A DNA stretch of 64,000 nucleotides from Candidatus Obscuribacter sp. (GCA_016712465.1 JADJQZ010000001.1:620001-684000); one strand, 5' to 3'; positions 52,703 through 62,009 are shown, counted from the stretch's first letter. Notes: generated by a model not told the origin, from the sequence alone. Numbers and translations are program-made.

Positions 52703-53839
52703 TTAGTGCTTGCGTTCGAATAATGCGCCGTTGATCGAAATGCGTATCGGTTGACCGCCTTCCATTATCGGATAGGCTGTGCAGTGCATCGTTTCTCCAC
52801 CAAGAGAGATAGTCATATCGTTGCCGCTCACAGTATATGTTCCGGCATTCTTTTGATAAATACTGGCTGTCACGCCGGTGTCCTTGGTGTCTCCGCTGAT
52901 TCCTTTAGTGCTGTCAGTGGTGACGGTTCCGTTTGGACTAAAGTTGTAGATTCCGGCTTTCGTGATCGTTGGTGCTGTGCCGATGCTATAGTTGCCGCCG
53001 AAAACCGTGCCACGATGATAAGAGCCACTCAGCTTGGCGTTGGCACCGAACTTCTCAACTTTGACCGTGGGCGACATGTTTAGCTCCATCTCCCGCCCAC
53101 TCTGCATTTTGATAGGCCAGGTGTAGGGAGCATTTCCGGCATAGCTGAAGGTGATTTTGTTGCCGTTGACGCCATACTGTCCACACCGCTCTGGATGAGC
53201 CTGCTGTTCTTTGGCCCAGTTAAATCGTCCCGGACCCTCTGGTGGAACGCCGTGATAGACGCGCCCGTCGGTGAAGAAGTAGTAGTGATCTTCACGGTAA
53301 CTCAGTGCTGTTCCCTGCCATGTTTGCTCGTGTCGTAGATAGAGCCCCTCGAAGGGATGGCTTCCCGTCACGGGACCTGCGGGTGCGGTCGAGGTACCGG
53401 TGCTCTCATTTTTGCTCTGCTTGATGCGTTCATTTATGTCGTTGAACATTTTCTTGTAAGGATCATTGGCTGAGCCCTGCCACTGACTATATTGTGATTT
53501 TGGTGTCGTATGCGGTGCCACCAGTGCTGCTGCGCCGGCCGTAGTCGGCGCCGGATCAGGTGCAACACCTGTTGTGCCGGTCGCCGGTGCCGAACCCTTT
53601 CCGGAAATCCAGGTCTCGGGCACGAAGTACTCACCCGTGTGCTTGTTGCCCGGCAAGAGGCGAACCTCATAGCCTCTCGCTTCCTTCGCGAGGACTTTTG
53701 CTGACTCGAAGTTCTTGTTGCCGCCAAATGGGTCTACCATGACTATGTCGCCGACTTCATACGCAAATGCTCCGGCGCAGAGAGAGATTGCAGCCAAGAA
53801 TACCAGTCCGATGACCGAACATAAAGAATTTGCTTTCAT
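52703..53839 (-). CDS. Exported beta-rich protein of unknown function
   Basis: 378 residues from ATG 53839 (GAGGT 5 bases upstream). Signal peptide 1-26 (AGAFA|YE). A small SH3-like N-terminal segment (VGDIVMVDPFGGN ... VRLLPGNKHTGEYFVPETW), a Thr/Ala/Pro linker, then a long beta-rich domain with repeated short strands (YREDHYYFFTDGRVYHG, NKITFSYAGNAPYTWPIKM, YNFSPNGTVTTDSTKGI) like a lipocalin or SH3/barrel fold. Unknown family. The frame is open further upstream, but that part lacks coding character. Confidence 0.78.
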   Translation of the reverse strand: MKANSLCSVIGLVFLAAISLCAGAFAYEVGDIVMVDPFGGNKNFESAKVLAKEARGYEVRLLPGNKHTGEYFVPETWISGKGSAPATGTTGVAPDPAPTTAGAAALVAPHTTPKSQYSQWQGSANDPYKKMFNDINERIKQSKNESTGTSTAPAGPVTGSHPFEGLYLRHEQTWQGTALSYREDHYYFFTDGRVYHGVPPEGPGRFNWAKEQQAHPERCGQYGVNGNKITFSYAGNAPYTWPIKMQSGREMELNMSPTVKVEKFGANAKLSGSYHRGTVFGGNYSIGTAPTITKAGIYNFSPNGTVTTDSTKGISGDTKDTGVTASIYQKNAGTYTVSGNDMTISLGGETMHCTAYPIMEGGQPIRISINGALFERKH

Positions 53840-54377
53840 TGATACCTCGAACCCATACGGCAGCGCCATGTTACCAGAGGTAAAGGGAGCTTCGCAACAA
53901 GTCGGGTCCGTCGCTAACTTGATGACAAGCTGGTACAAGAGCCGAATCGCGGTCATCTCGACCTCTGGCAAGCTCCTCGGGTAAGCGGGCGATCTCGGCT
54001 CCTCTGTAGACGAGCTGTCGGCGGAGTTCCTCACATGCAGCAGTAGGGGGAGCGTTCAGCTTCGCCCTTTGAAAGCTCCGTTTGTTTTTGCTTGCTGCTT
54101 TCCTTCGGTGAGGCATTCTCTATTGCCAAAGCTTCCCTCGCTAGCTCCAGATTCTCAATGGGCTCCAGGGCACCTTATGACTTAAAAGAAACAGGGCGCT
54201 CCATTACAGTCCCTGAGCCGCTGATGTTTGCCTCTTTCAGCCTGCGACTTTCAATAAACAGGCCCCGCCACCTTTATCTCAGGAGCCTGATTCTTCGGGC
54301 TCTGATCATTAGTTGAAAGATTTGTCTTCAATGAAAGCAGCATGAACTATAGTTGTAGTTGATAAGCTAAACCGAAA
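53840..54377. other. 538-bp divergent intergenic region
   Basis: Lies between the exported beta-rich gene and the C39-like peptidase gene and should carry both promoters. Short frames here have no ribosome sites; a minus-strand frame at 53871-54116 has a mildly helical peptide but is not supported. No RNA gene recognised. Confidence 0.5.
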
Positions 54378-55136
54378 ATGCGTTTTTATGGGTTGGAGAT
54401 TTCTGGCGTGAGGGCCTTTCCCGTGATGGCGGCGAGTAATGAGCAGAGCCCAGTCGCCTTACGTGACAGCCGAAGGCTGCCGATTTGGAGATGCTTTCTT
54501 CTGCTTCCATCTCTGCTTGCCGGTTTGCTTTGGGCGCTCTTCCTGTCATTACCGGTTGAGGCGGAGGGGCGCGGGCGGCGGCTGCCCGAGAACTTAATAA
54601 GGGTGCCTCTGGTCAGGCAGTCCACCGATTATACCTGCGGTGTGGCGGCTTTGCAGTCGCTGCTCGCTTATTTTGCCGTGGAAGAGCGTGAAGACCGTCT
54701 GGCTGCCGAATTGCGCTCCAACCGCAAGCAAGGTACCGCCTTTGAGCGCATCGTTAAGGCGGCTGAGAAGAGGGGGCTTTCGGCGCAAGTTAAGGTAGGC
54801 ATGACTGTGACGGAGCTTGAGCGGAACATTGATTCGAGAAAGCCGGTGCTGTGTCTGGTGCAGGCCTGGGCTGAGTCTGAGAATGGACAGGCTGTGAATT
54901 ACGAAAGGCGCTGGCAGGATGGTCATTATGTGGTGGCCGTAGGTTATGACGGTGACTGTGTTTATTTTATGGATCCCTCTACCCTCGGGCATTTTGTCTA
55001 TGTGCCCCGGGCGGAATTTGAGAAGCGCTGGCACGACACCGACGGGCGCCGAAAGTTGGAACATTTCGGTATGATTTTCAGTAATGTAAAAAATGTTCCG
55101 AAATATGAGCCGGAAATAGCCATACCGATGGAATAA
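54378..55136 (+). CDS. Membrane-anchored C39-like cysteine peptidase
   Basis: 252 residues: a short cytoplasmic start, one helix (about 38-62), then a C39-type papain-like domain. Cys87 in QSTDYTCGVAALQSLLAYF, His183 in DGHYVVAVGYDG and Asp199 in YFMDPST form the triad. C39 domains process bacteriocin-type leaders when fused to ABC exporters; this one stands alone with its active site outside the inner membrane, so it may trim or degrade exported proteins. ATG 54378 or 54426. 39 bp before the GspE-N/TPR gene. Confidence 0.85.
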   Translation: MRFYGLEISGVRAFPVMAASNEQSPVALRDSRRLPIWRCFLLLPSLLAGLLWALFLSLPVEAEGRGRRLPENLIRVPLVRQSTDYTCGVAALQSLLAYFAVEEREDRLAAELRSNRKQGTAFERIVKAAEKRGLSAQVKVGMTVTELERNIDSRKPVLCLVQAWAESENGQAVNYERRWQDGHYVVAVGYDGDCVYFMDPSTLGHFVYVPRAEFEKRWHDTDGRRKLEHFGMIFSNVKNVPKYEPEIAIPME

Positions 55137-55175
55137 GGTATTACACACCTCTGTTAGTCCTGCTCGGGAGTCTTG

Positions 55176-57047
55176 ATGGTCGCCATTAGCAATACTTACC
55201 TCCTGGGCGATCTTGCGGTGCAACTGGAGGCAGTTTCATCGGAGCAAGTGGTTCAGTCCCTGGCTATTTCCAGCGATACGGGCTTGCCCCTGGGTCGGGT
55301 TTTGGTTTTGTCGGGGCTCATCACTGAAAATGATCTGAGCAATTTGATTTTATGTCAGAGCCTTCTTAGGGAAGACCTGGTGCAACTGGATCAGGTGCGT
55401 AATGCTTTCTTGCGGGTGCGCGGCTCCAGCCGGCGTCTGGAAGATGCCCTTTTGGAACTGGGCTGGGAAAGGTCTCTGGAAAAGCAGCTCTCACCTCTGG
55501 GAGAACTACTTGTCTCTTCTGCGGTGATAACCGAGTCGCAGCTTGATACTTATTTGCGCCAACAGGAGCGGGTGCGCCTACCCCTTGGGCGTATGCTGGT
55601 GTCAGCCGGGGTTATGACCGATGCGTTTTTGAGTACGGCGCTCAATGTGCAGATGATGATAAGGCAAAAGCGGCTCAGCCGGGAAGAGGCGGTTGATGTT
55701 CTGGTTGAGGCGCGCAAGAGGCATTTGGCGCAGTCAAATGTTCCGCGCACCAAGAATTTTTACGAACAACCGGTCTTGAACGTTCCCAAACTTGGTGAGC
55801 TGCTTGTGCTGTCGGGTTTGCTCAGTGAACGTAGATTGTTGGAAGCGCTCGAACTCAGTATTATCGGTCGCAAATCCATAGGCGAGATTCTTCTGGAGAA
55901 GCGCTATCTAACCAAGACACAACTGGACAATATTTTGCTTCTGCAATCAAGTCTGGCAGAGGGAATTATCAAACTGCCGCAGCTCAAGTCGGTGCTCAGG
56001 CGCCTTGAAGACGGCTTCTCCCTTTCTGATGCGATTGGGCAGGCTACTGAACAGGTTGTAGCCGATAGCGGTGAGGCGAGGGTTCTCACATTCTTTGAGT
56101 TTCTCAAGTCGCTCGATCATACAAGCGGCACCAATATCGACCAGGCTTTTGAAATGGCTAAGAAGAATCAGAGGCTGGTCAAGCAAGCTCTCTTGATCTC
56201 CGGCATGCTCGATGAACCAACCATTGAGCTAATGGAGCAGTGTTATGCCCTTTACGAAGACAGGCGATATTCCTTTGACGCCGCCTCGACCTTGTTTGAA
56301 TACTCAAGACGCCGGGGCATTTCGGTAGCCGATGCCCTGGAAGAATTGCGCTGGCTGAAGAAGCCGCCCTGCATTGCCGTTGAGCCGACTGAGAAGTTCA
56401 TCAAAGCCACCGATTCTTCCCTTCTTAACATGAAAGAGATGGCGGAGCAGCTTATTGCCCTCAGAGATCTGGTCAATGCCAGAGCGCTCTACGAGCAGCT
56501 TTTGAATGCTCTATCCGTATATAAAGACGGGCGCTACCGCTATTGTCTTGAGAGAATCGCTTATATCTTTTTTGAGCAAAAAGATTATCTCAAGGCGGAG
56601 AGCTATCAGCGTGAATTAACGCGTCTCAGCCTGGAGTGTTATGGCGAGAATAGCATTCCCCATGCCCAGGCCTTGAATAATCTTGGTAAGTCCCTCTATT
56701 TCATGGGGCGAATTGATGATGCTCTCCATGAGACCCTGGTCTATATCGAGGTTTGCGCCAACTTACTGGGGGCCGATCATCCCGATGTCGCTTGCGGCTG
56801 GCAGAATGCGGCCATGCTTTATTTTCAGCTTGGAGACATAGCTGAATCATTGCGCTGCTATAAGGAAGCTCATAAGATCTGTCGTGAGAGTCTTGGTCCC
56901 AGTAATCCGGTTACCTTGAATCTGGAAGCGAAAGTGGACGGATTGAGGGAGCGAGTGGTGACTTCCAGGCGTTCTCTGGAAGGTTTGATTACCGGTAGCT
57001 GGCGTACCATCGATCTGGGCGCTTCCTTGAATTCCATGAGCGAATAG
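55176..57047 (+). CDS. GspE-N (MshEN)-repeat protein with C-terminal TPRs
   Basis: About 623 residues, soluble. Three or four modules resemble the N-terminal domain of type II/IV secretion ATPases (LG--L---G-I----L---L pattern): LPLGRVLVLSGLITENDLSN (about 38-57), SPLGELLVSSAVITESQLDT with LGRMLVSAGVMTDAFL, and PKLGELLVLSGLLSERRLLE with IGEILLEKRYLTKTQLDN. A weaker fourth follows near 330. No ATPase domain is present. From about 430 to 600 there are TPRs of the kinesin-light-chain type (HAQALNNLGKSLYFMGRIDD). MshEN domains bind c-di-GMP in other bacteria; this may be a c-di-GMP-responsive adaptor. ATG at 55176 with GGGAG upstream. Confidence 0.8.
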   Translation: MVAISNTYLLGDLAVQLEAVSSEQVVQSLAISSDTGLPLGRVLVLSGLITENDLSNLILCQSLLREDLVQLDQVRNAFLRVRGSSRRLEDALLELGWERSLEKQLSPLGELLVSSAVITESQLDTYLRQQERVRLPLGRMLVSAGVMTDAFLSTALNVQMMIRQKRLSREEAVDVLVEARKRHLAQSNVPRTKNFYEQPVLNVPKLGELLVLSGLLSERRLLEALELSIIGRKSIGEILLEKRYLTKTQLDNILLLQSSLAEGIIKLPQLKSVLRRLEDGFSLSDAIGQATEQVVADSGEARVLTFFEFLKSLDHTSGTNIDQAFEMAKKNQRLVKQALLISGMLDEPTIELMEQCYALYEDRRYSFDAASTLFEYSRRRGISVADALEELRWLKKPPCIAVEPTEKFIKATDSSLLNMKEMAEQLIALRDLVNARALYEQLLNALSVYKDGRYRYCLERIAYIFFEQKDYLKAESYQRELTRLSLECYGENSIPHAQALNNLGKSLYFMGRIDDALHETLVYIEVCANLLGADHPDVACGWQNAAMLYFQLGDIAESLRCYKEAHKICRESLGPSNPVTLNLEAKVDGLRERVVTSRRSLEGLITGSWRTIDLGASLNSMSE

Positions 57048-57055
57048 GGCTTGTG

Positions 57056-57268
57056 CTAATCGGGCCAGGGAGCTACCGGTTTGTTTTCTCCCGGTTTAAG
57101 GGGTCCGACATGTTGCAAAATTTCCTGGTATTGCTCATGTTCCTTTTCGTAGGTGAGGATGCCGTGGCCGATTAGCCCGTCCGGCCCTTCTGCAATCAGC
57201 TTGAGCACGATAGTACCGTCTTCTTCCATCCAGCAGACTCCAATGGTTTCTGGTTGGTTTTGCTTCAT
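57056..57268 (-). CDS. Small protein of unknown function
   Basis: 70 residues from ATG 57268 (MKQNQPET), with AAAGG and GGAG just upstream; the frame is open to 57322. An acidic/neutral beta-like segment (GTIVLKLIAEGPDGLIGHG) is followed by a Tyr/Glu-rich helix and a Pro-rich end. No family recognised. Divergent from the VOC gene. Confidence 0.55.
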   Translation of the reverse strand: MKQNQPETIGVCWMEEDGTIVLKLIAEGPDGLIGHGILTYEKEHEQYQEILQHVGPLKPGENKPVAPWPD

Positions 57269-57345
57269 TTGCTCCGACCTTTCCATCGGTAAGTTACCTG
57301 TTTCTTGTAGACTAATTGGCACCAGTATCGGGAAAAAGGAATTTT

Positions 57346-57741
57346 ATGCTTGCCACGGCCAGAATACATCATGTTGCTATAATCTGTTCCGACTATGAAC
57401 GCTCCAAGAAGTTCTACCATGAGCTGCTTGGTTTTGAAATTATTGCAGAGCATTACCGGGCGGAGCGGCAATCATACAAGCTCGATTTGCAAGTGGGTGC
57501 TTGCCAGATTGAGCTATTCTCCTTTCCCGACCCTCCCCGCCGTGTCACCGGTCCTGAAGCCTGCGGCTTGAGACACCTGGCCTTTGAGGTTGATAACGTG
57601 GCTGAGGTCTTGCGCTTCTTGCGCGACAACGGTGTCGAAGCTGAAGACGTGCGCGTGGATGAGTATACCGGTAAGCGCTTTACCTTCTTTCGCGATCCTG
57701 ACGATCTGCCTCTGGAAATCTACGAAAGTAGCGTCGTGTAG
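57346..57741 (+). CDS. VOC-superfamily (glyoxalase-like) protein of the YaeR type
   Basis: 131 residues from ATG 57346 (AAAGGAA upstream). Two beta-alpha-beta-beta-beta modules with metal ligands His9 (RIHHVAI), Glu56 (QIELFSF), His77 (LRHLAFE) and Glu124 (PLEIYES). The string VRVDEYTGKRFTFFRDPDDL closely fits YaeR/GloA2 proteins of unknown substrate. Cytosolic. Converges with the kinase genes. Confidence 0.88.
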   Translation: MLATARIHHVAIICSDYERSKKFYHELLGFEIIAEHYRAERQSYKLDLQVGACQIELFSFPDPPRRVTGPEACGLRHLAFEVDNVAEVLRFLRDNGVEAEDVRVDEYTGKRFTFFRDPDDLPLEIYESSVV

Positions 57742-57746
57742 GTGAT

Positions 57747-59909
57747 TTAACTCTTGAGTGCCGGTTGCTCCACCCGTGGTGCCGCTTCGAATTTCAGGTG
57801 GGGCAGGTTCCTTTGTAAGGCGGCGCCTTCTTCCGGGCTCAGGTCGTTGCCATGAATGATGAGCCGCTTCAAACCCGGAAGCGTCTTCAGATCTTCAGCC
57901 AGGGTTTTGTAATCGGACATTTGTGAAATTTCCAGGGTCTCCAGTTTTTCCAGTGTTCTCAGGCTGGGCAGGTATTTGGAATAGGAGAGCGAACTGTTGA
58001 GGCAGAGATGGCGCAATGACTTTATGTCGGCGATTTGTTGCAATTCAGCCTGACTTACCGGTTCGTCGACGATCTCCAGATAGGTGATCTGCTTGGACCG
58101 GTTGAGCTTTTCCAAAAGACGCGAAAGCTGGAAAATGCGCCCGACTCTGAGGGTTTTCAGATTCAGAAGACCCTTGAACTTCACCAGCCCGTCTCCGGTC
58201 AGTTCGCTGTGTATGGCGGCCAGTCCCTCCAGTTCGGTGAATTTGTCGAGTGCTTCTACGGCGCTGTCGCTTGCGCCGGTATAGGAGATATCGAGATACT
58301 TGAGCCCGGTCAGATGCGTAAAATTAGCCAGGGTCTCGTTGGTAAGGGCGCGGTTGTTGGCCAGGTCGAGACCCCAGACTGCATCCGGTTTGAAGTTTTT
58401 TAGAAGTTCCGGATGGGAGGCCACCAGCTTGCTGGGAGAATAAATTAGCCTTGTGTCGGGGTGAAAGACAAGCGTACCGGGACCGGCATAGCTTTTCCCT
58501 GTGGGCAGGAGGACATCGCCTGAGAGGCTTGCGGGGTGATCGGCGGTAAAGGCGCCTAGATTGAAAGGGCGCGGGCTATTGAAAGAGCGCCAGGTTTTGC
58601 CCTGAATTTGTACAAGGCTGAAGGGCTCATGCTGAGCATAGTAGGCTTCCAGAACCTGCACCGGGTCCCGTGTCTTTTGCCGATCCTTTATGAACTGCTT
58701 GTCCTCAGCGCTTTCGGGCAAGACGTCTCCCTCTTGCAGAGCGCCGCCGCCGAAGCGAAGCAGGCTTGTGGTCGGCTGGCTGTTGCCCTCTTGACCCATA
58801 AACTTGAGGGCCAGAGCAGCGGCGCTTGCAATAGCCAGCACCGCCAAGCCATAACTTACTATGCGCGAGCGGGCGGAAAAACCTGCCGGTTTTACACTTT
58901 TCACTACTGGCTCTGGGCTGGTGTTTTTTTTCTCTGCCTCTCTTTCATTGTGGCTGCCCTCGTTGGCAGGCAGTTCCACCAGAGAGAGGCGATTTTCTTC
59001 TTGCAGGGCGCGCATTTTTGAAAGTAGCTCAGTAATCTCGTGAAAAGATTGAAAGCGCTTTGCCGGTTCTTTAGCCAGCATCTTTGCCAGTGCTACTTCT
59101 ATAGCCTGGGGAAAATCTCCGCCCAGGGTAGCTTCTTTCAGAGTGGGGGCTCTTTCCAGTTGATGCTTGCTGAGTACAATCAAGATGGATTCGCCGATGA
59201 AGGGCGGAGTGCCGGTCAGTGCCTCGAAGAGCGTACAGCCGAAAGAGTAGATGTCGGAGCGAATGTCGAGGTGCTCATTTCTGGTTTGCTCAGGGCTCAT
59301 ATAGGGTGGGCTGCCGCAGATCTTTTCTCTTTCACCGGCGCTGAGGGCGCCACTCTCCTGCCTGGCCAGACCGAAATCAACAATTTTGACTTGCGGACTT
59401 TTGCCGTTAGTTTCCACCAGCATGATATTGCTTGGCTTGATATCTCGGTGTACCAGTCCCAGGTCTTCCGCATAAGCCAGACCGGCTGCTACCTGCTCAA
59501 AGATTGCCAGGGTCTTCGATAAACTGAGGGGGCCTTCTTCCTTTATCTTCGCGGCCAGAGTGCCGCCGGCCACGTAGTCCATGACATAGTAAGGCAGGCG
59601 ATTGTTGATGATGCCCAGATCGTAGACCTTGACCAGGTTCGGGTGCTCAAGGCGGGCCAGCACTTTAGCTTCCAGCACAAAACTATTCCAGGCGGTCTGG
59701 TTGATACGGTCTGTTTTTAGAGTTTTCAGGGCCAGGGGGCGCTTTAGCTGCAGGTGTTCGACCAGGTAGACGGTACCCATGCCCCCGGAAGCCACCAGCG
59801 ACTGCACCTGGTAGGCACCGCCCACGATATCATCAGGGCTTAACCCTGCTTCGCGGTTGCCCCGACCTTTCAGGTGTTTGTCGATGCCGCTGCCCTGCTT
59901 GCCTTCGAT
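57747..59909 (-). CDS. Transmembrane Ser/Thr protein kinase with leucine-rich-repeat C-terminal domain (probable AUC start)
   Basis: Kinase numbering from the GTG at 59825: G-loop ASGGMGTVY (12-20), Lys34, Glu52, HRDIKPSN (126-133, Asp128), DFG (150-152), APE-equivalent SPEQ. One membrane helix (322-343) and an LRR-like outside domain (LTGLKYLDISYTG, LLNLKTLRVG, LKSLRHLCLN). The GTG has no ribosome site and would cut off residues present in its paralogue. Upstream, AAGGAG (59918-59923) lies 8 bases before an in-frame ATC at 59909 and no ATG/GTG/TTG exists between the stop at 59922 and 59825. The protein would then be 720 residues. Tandem with the next kinase. Confidence 0.85.
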   Translation of the reverse strand: MEGKQGSGIDKHLKGRGNREAGLSPDDIVGGAYQVQSLVASGGMGTVYLVEHLQLKRPLALKTLKTDRINQTAWNSFVLEAKVLARLEHPNLVKVYDLGIINNRLPYYVMDYVAGGTLAAKIKEEGPLSLSKTLAIFEQVAAGLAYAEDLGLVHRDIKPSNIMLVETNGKSPQVKIVDFGLARQESGALSAGEREKICGSPPYMSPEQTRNEHLDIRSDIYSFGCTLFEALTGTPPFIGESILIVLSKHQLERAPTLKEATLGGDFPQAIEVALAKMLAKEPAKRFQSFHEITELLSKMRALQEENRLSLVELPANEGSHNEREAEKKNTSPEPVVKSVKPAGFSARSRIVSYGLAVLAIASAAALALKFMGQEGNSQPTTSLLRFGGGALQEGDVLPESAEDKQFIKDRQKTRDPVQVLEAYYAQHEPFSLVQIQGKTWRSFNSPRPFNLGAFTADHPASLSGDVLLPTGKSYAGPGTLVFHPDTRLIYSPSKLVASHPELLKNFKPDAVWGLDLANNRALTNETLANFTHLTGLKYLDISYTGASDSAVEALDKFTELEGLAAIHSELTGDGLVKFKGLLNLKTLRVGRIFQLSRLLEKLNRSKQITYLEIVDEPVSQAELQQIADIKSLRHLCLNSSLSYSKYLPSLRTLEKLETLEISQMSDYKTLAEDLKTLPGLKRLIIHGNDLSPEEGAALQRNLPHLKFEAAPRVEQPALKS

Positions 59910-59917
59910 TTCCCTTA

Positions 59918-59923
59918 CTCCTT
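59918..59923 (-). promoter_or_regulatory. Shine-Dalgarno pointing to an AUC start
   Basis: AAGGAG overlaps the stop codon of the upstream kinase gene and sits 8 bases before ATC (59907-59909). It is the only well-placed ribosome site for the downstream kinase. Confidence 0.6.
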
Positions 59924-62009
59924 ATTGTCGATTGAAGTTCACGAAACTGCGCCTGTCTCTTGCTACCTGGCAGGGCGCAAGCTCTTTTTGGAAGTTCTTG
60001 AAGTCTTGCTCAGTCAAGGTCTCATTGTCTATGACAAGAAAACGTAATTTGGGAAAACGCTTGAGAATTTTAGCACTGGCGGTGGTGACAGGGCAGTCTT
60101 TAATTTCCATTTCTTGCAAATTCGGAAGAGAAGCCAGTTCTTCTAGATACTTGTCGTCCAGGTTGGCAGAGCCCAGGTTCAGCTCTCTCAGGGGCTTGAT
60201 TTTGGCAAGATTATGCCAGTCTTCCCTGGTGAGAGGGCAGTATGTAGCCGCAAGCTTCTGTAGTTTGTCGCTTTTTGTAAGAGCGTTCAAAGTGAGAGAT
60301 ATGGTCGGCTGTCCCTTCAGATCGAGGTGCCGGAGACCCAGGAGAAAACCAGCTTGACTGAGGCTTTTGTCTCTGACTCCCTGCGTGCCGATTTCCAGTT
60401 TGTCCAGGGCCGGCAACTGTTCCAGATATTTGAGCCCGTCGTCGTTAATCATTGTATTGTTCAACTTGACTGTGGTCAGGCTTTTCAGATGAGTCAGATG
60501 TTTCAAATAGTCATTTGTTACCAGTTCCTCGTTGCTAAGTACCAGTTCCTTTAACACCCCGTCCTTAAACTTATCCATAACTTCCGGATGTTCCAGAATC
60601 AGATTGTTCGGTGTGTAAGTGATGGCGGCATCGGCCGGGAAGCGCAGTTCCCCCCGCACATCTATGGCTTCGCTGGCACGCCCGTTCTTGAGAAGACGAA
60701 GGCTGCCTATGGAAAGGTTTTGGGGCAGGTGAAACTGCTTTTGAGGGGCGGCTGAATTTAGCTCGCAAATTACCGGGATTTTTTCCAGTTGCGACCATTT
60801 ACTGGTGCTTTCCTCTTGTGGCTTGCTGCTGGTTTGGTTGCCGGGCTCAGTTTGCGGAAGCCCTAGAAAATTTATCTCCGTCATTTGACTGGTTTTTGTT
60901 TTGCCCGGGTTATCGGATTTTGGTGCGTTGTACTGCCAAAGTGCAAGGGCGCAAAGCATGGCCGCCAGTCCCACCAGGCAGACGGCCGGCAGAAACAACT
61001 TCTTGGTCAGGGACTGTTCGATTGTCTCTTCTTCCTCTTGTGCAAGGTTAGCTTTTCGGGGCGTCGGTTCCTGGTTTTTGGCGTTTTGATCAGTGGTCAG
61101 CTTGCCGGGAGCGGGGGGCGGCGCGCCCATTTCTTGCATGACCCTGATGGCTTGCAGGCGTCCCACTACATGTGCGGCTGTGGCCGGCCGATGATTGGCA
61201 TCGGTTTCCAGCATGCCCGCCACCAGATCTTCCAGTTCATCATCAAAGGTAATGAGGGAGACTTTCGCCCCCAGCCGCGGCGCCGGGGTGCTGGTTTTCA
61301 ATTTGAAAGTTTCCAGGGCGGTTTCCCCTGAGAGGGGCGGCACTCCTGTCAGGGCCTCGAAGAGTGAGGCTCCCAGGGCATAGATGTCGCTGCGCGGATC
61401 AAGGGGCTGTCCGAGGCATTGCTCGGGGCTCATATAGAGGGGGCTGCCGAAGACTTCGCCCTGTAGCGTGAGGGCTTCGCCGCCCCGGTCTTTCAGTTTA
61501 GAGATGCCGAAGTCTACCAGTTTTGGCGTTAGCCCCGTCTCGCCTTTGACGAGCATTATGTTGTCGGGCTTTATATCGCGATGGATGATTCCTTTCTCGT
61601 GCACCAGAGCAAGTGCTTTTGCTATTTTTTCGAAAATTGCTACGGCTTCTCGAGCGCCCAGTCGCCCGCATACTTTCAATCTCTGCTTGAGAGACTCGCC
61701 CGCGAGAAGCTCCATGACGTAGAAGGGATAACTCTTGCCGCCTGCTTGATGGATGCCAAGATCGCTCACCTGCACAATATTGGCATGCTGCAATTTGGCA
61801 AGGGTCTGGGCTTCTTGTTTGAAGCGCAACCAGTCGGTTTCGGCAATGTCGCTTTTGGTAAGAAGTTTGAGGGCAAAGTGCTTGCCCATAATTACATGCT
61901 CTACTTCGAAGATTGCTCCCATCCCTCCTTCTCCCAGGCATTTGAGCAATCTGTAGGAACCGCCGATAACGGTACCTGTGGGCAGATATTTTTCGCTGAT
62001 TTCATTCAC
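59922..62009 (-). CDS. Transmembrane Ser/Thr protein kinase with leucine-rich-repeat C-terminal domain
   Basis: 695 residues. Kinase domain 18-290: G-loop GEGGMGAIF (26-34), Lys48, Glu66, HRDIKPDN (143-150, Asp145), DFG (166-168), SPEQ; the catalytic set is complete. A Pro/Gln/Glu linker leads to one membrane helix (about 340-360) and a C-terminal LRR-type domain (LTHLKSLTTVKLNNT, LPALDKLEIGTQG, LLGLRHLDLKGQP). Topology puts the kinase inside and the repeats outside, like a receptor kinase. GTG start. Paralogue of the gene just downstream. Confidence 0.92.
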   Translation of the reverse strand: MNEISEKYLPTGTVIGGSYRLLKCLGEGGMGAIFEVEHVIMGKHFALKLLTKSDIAETDWLRFKQEAQTLAKLQHANIVQVSDLGIHQAGGKSYPFYVMELLAGESLKQRLKVCGRLGAREAVAIFEKIAKALALVHEKGIIHRDIKPDNIMLVKGETGLTPKLVDFGISKLKDRGGEALTLQGEVFGSPLYMSPEQCLGQPLDPRSDIYALGASLFEALTGVPPLSGETALETFKLKTSTPAPRLGAKVSLITFDDELEDLVAGMLETDANHRPATAAHVVGRLQAIRVMQEMGAPPPAPGKLTTDQNAKNQEPTPRKANLAQEEEETIEQSLTKKLFLPAVCLVGLAAMLCALALWQYNAPKSDNPGKTKTSQMTEINFLGLPQTEPGNQTSSKPQEESTSKWSQLEKIPVICELNSAAPQKQFHLPQNLSIGSLRLLKNGRASEAIDVRGELRFPADAAITYTPNNLILEHPEVMDKFKDGVLKELVLSNEELVTNDYLKHLTHLKSLTTVKLNNTMINDDGLKYLEQLPALDKLEIGTQGVRDKSLSQAGFLLGLRHLDLKGQPTISLTLNALTKSDKLQKLAATYCPLTREDWHNLAKIKPLRELNLGSANLDDKYLEELASLPNLQEMEIKDCPVTTASAKILKRFPKLRFLVIDNETLTEQDFKNFQKELAPCQVARDRRSFVNFNRQ

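Noticed and set aside
53871..54116. Minus-strand helical peptide frame and the upstream extension of the exported beta-rich gene to 54034
   Set aside because: A good ribosome site and signal peptide fix the gene start at 53839; upstream residues have no coding character.
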